From Symbiodinium natans (lineage: Eukaryota; Sar; Dinophyceae; Suessiales; Symbiodiniaceae), in the NCBI GenBank assembly GCA_905221605.1, contig CAJNDS010000586.1, positions 82,501 through 107,500 on the forward strand: DNA of 25,000 bases, given 5' to 3'. The stretch's first letter is position 1. Every line of letters begins with the position of its first letter. Shown here piece by piece: positions 23,601 through 25,000 of the stretch. The notes below the pieces were generated by a model. That model was not told the origin of the DNA and did not search any database. It saw only the letters and a program-made list of their open reading frames with translations. Made by a program: the position numbers and the translations under genes.

Positions 23601-24005
23601 CAACCTTGTATGGTACTGACCTACTGCACCTGAAGAAGTTTCAGTGTTAGCGACAGCCCTCCTCCTACCAAATCTCGTTTCGGGTTTGCCTGAAGAACCC
23701 CAAAATTTGTAGGTTACCTGGAAATCCTATAAGAGATTTATAGTACTAAGGTACAAAAAATTGGTTTGGAACCCTTATGGTCGGGTTTAGGTTGTAGGGC
23801 GCGTTCAGTTTTACTAGGCAGGCCCTGTTTTATCTTCGCAGGTGCAGCAGGCATGAGCAGTTGATGCTGCCAGGAGTCTCGTGTGCGTTCGCAACCACTG
23901 AACGCTAGTTAATATCTCAAGCCCCACCCACCCCCGCCCCAAAGAAAATGTCAAAAACAAACATCGTAATAATCAACATATACAAAAATAGAGAAACAAA
24001 TGCAA
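23600..24005. other. Non-repetitive stretch, nothing recognised
   Basis: Mixed-composition sequence with short frames only. No splice-supported exon or element was identified. Confidence 0.5.
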
Positions 24006-24099
24006 TCTAAACCCTAACCCTAAATCCTACAGCGAAACCCTAACCCTAAACCCACGCGAAGCCTTCAAGGCCCTTTGTTCTTATATCAAGCCGAGGTCC

Positions 24100-24132
24100 T
24101 GACTTCCTCTTCGACTTGCTGCCCACCAGCAA
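24100..24132 (+). CDS. Candidate exon end with GTGAGT donor
   Basis: The plus strand reads PDFLFDLLPTS before AA|GTGAGT at 24133, with an acceptor-like CAAGCCGAG|G at about 24097. A related donor context, CCAGCAA|GTGAGT, recurs at 24323, suggesting a local duplication of an exon end. CCCTAAA units flank both. Confidence 0.3.
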
Positions 24133-24385
24133 GTGAGTCCGACTGGTTCTTTGTAGGGAATAAGGAAACCCTAAACCCCACACCCTCAACCCTAAAACCC
24201 TAAACCCTATTACGTATACCATCTTATATTCCCCCTATGTACATATATATATATATATATTTCTATGCATACATACCCTTTGCAGTAGCCTGATTCCGTC
24301 AGTCCTTGCTCAGAACCAGCAAGTGAGTTGTTCCTCCCTGTCCCTTTACCCTAAACGGCCTGGGGTTTGGGGTTAGGCCAAACCC

Positions 24386-24509
24386 TACAGGGTGGGGCCC
24401 CCTAGTTATAAGTAGAGTTATAAGGGCCCGAAATTGGGTTATAAGGACCCTAAGTTAGGTTATAAGTCCCTTAACTACAGTTAGTATAGTAAGGGGGCCC
24501 CACCCTGTA
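24386..24509. mobile_element. MITE-like element with 18-bp perfect TIRs and AACCC target duplication
   Basis: TACAGGGTGGGGCCCCCT at the left end and its exact reverse complement at the right. AACCC flanks both sides (24381-24385 and 24510-24514), so the target was a CCCTAAA-type sequence. The interior is a short degenerate GGTTATAAGGxCCC repeat. It is 124 bp and noncoding. Confidence 0.7.
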
Positions 24510-24625
24510 AACCCTACTCGCCTGCGCCTTGAACTCAGGATCACATCCTGGCCTCACTGGCTTATGGTTTCACCAAGCCCCTGAATCCTATAAGCCCCAG
24601 ACCGGAGAGTTTAAGGGTTTGGGGA

Positions 24626-24708
24626 CCCTAAACCCTAAACCTAAACCCTAAACCCTAAGCCCTAAGCCCTAATCCCAAACTTCTAGACCCTAGACCCTAA
24701 ACCCTAAG
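24626..24708. repeat. Telomere-like array, CCCTAAA orientation, degenerate
   Basis: About 11 units with CCCTAAG and CTAGACC variants. The following island carries a plus-strand frame at about 24757-24840 (RLGSGNVSRVGAGGMLMESP) that looks coding but lacks clear boundaries. Confidence 0.9.
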
Positions 24709-24951
24709 TCCTCAGGGTTTAGGTTGTAAGGGTTCCGGATTGTATGCCCTGAAGAATGCACGCTTGGGCTCTGGCAACGTCTCTCGGGTTGGAGCTGGTG
24801 GCATGCTCATGGAATCCCCTTTAAAGGGGGAGGAGGCCCTCAACCCCTAAAGCCCCAACCCGAAGCCCTACTCCTAGAACTCGGAATCCTATCCCGGCTT
24901 TTTGAACCACAAACTTAAGCACCCTAAGCCCTAAATCCCAAACCACAATCC

Positions 24952-25000
24952 CTAAACCCTAAACCCTAAACCCTAAACCCTAAACCCTAAACCCTAAACC
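24952..25000. repeat. Telomere-like array at window edge, CCCTAAA orientation
   Basis: About seven perfect heptamers running off the right edge. Because many internal arrays look the same, this is not evidence of a chromosome end. Confidence 0.95.

Noticed and set aside
24952-25000. True chromosome end
   Set aside because: Comparable or longer arrays occur throughout the window in both orientations. Nothing distinguishes this one as terminal.

Overview
The window is nuclear DNA from a eukaryote with TTTAGGG-type telomere repeats, most likely an alveolate and probably a dinoflagellate. The evidence is: (1) TTTAGGG/CCCTAAA heptamer arrays scattered through nearly all of it; (2) short exon-like islands that can be chained with GT, GC and GA 5' splice sites and AG|G 3' splice sites, a combination known from dinoflagellates; (3) heavy homopolymer, microsatellite and satellite content. 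A chromerid or coccidian cannot be excluded. No bacterial-style genes, rRNA, tRNA or CRISPR were seen. Most long open frames are low-complexity artefacts.

Layout. 0-13 kb: short non-repetitive islands (60-250 bp) separated by telomere-like arrays. Many islands have CCCTAAA on their left and TTTAGGG on their right. On the minus strand several islands read as exons of a secreted-type protein. An Apple/PAN-like module (12607-11977) lies upstream of a beta-trefoil lectin module of the ricin-B fold. The lectin is pieced together from exons at 7346-7276, 6380-6345, 5781-5731, 4893-4822, 3936-3859 and 3053-2994, with further candidates at 2308-2223 and 84-1. All linked lectin introns are phase 2. 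Foldback (MITE-like) elements and homopolymers sit inside the introns. 8.1-9.9 kb: TGTCGCGG motif cluster, C-rich low-complexity DNA and a 66-base T tract. 13.1-14.5 kb: tandem duplications of a coding-like block, including a 296-bp exact copy.

14.9-17.9 kb has few telomere repeats. It holds a minus-strand exon with an 83-92 bp tandem repeat, a plus-strand charged exon, a plus-strand frame with a 14-residue repeat, and a minus-strand frame with a signal peptide. 17.9-21.2 kb holds a ~106-bp satellite in two clusters and a TCGCGA-containing 32-bp array. Between the clusters are plus-strand exon-like islands, one resembling the C-terminus of an A1 aspartic protease. 21.2-22.9 kb is a large alternating-orientation satellite of TTTGAATAG. 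22.9-25 kb is microsatellite DNA, one more MITE with a 5-bp target duplication, and renewed telomere-like arrays running to the window edge.

Main idea: the telomere-like arrays are not random filler. Several introns begin with TTTAGGG-oriented arrays (GTTTAG resembles a 5' splice site) and end with CCCTAAA-oriented arrays (CTAAAC resembles a branch site), so the intron ends are complementary. Exon calls here come from reading the sequence by eye, without transcripts.
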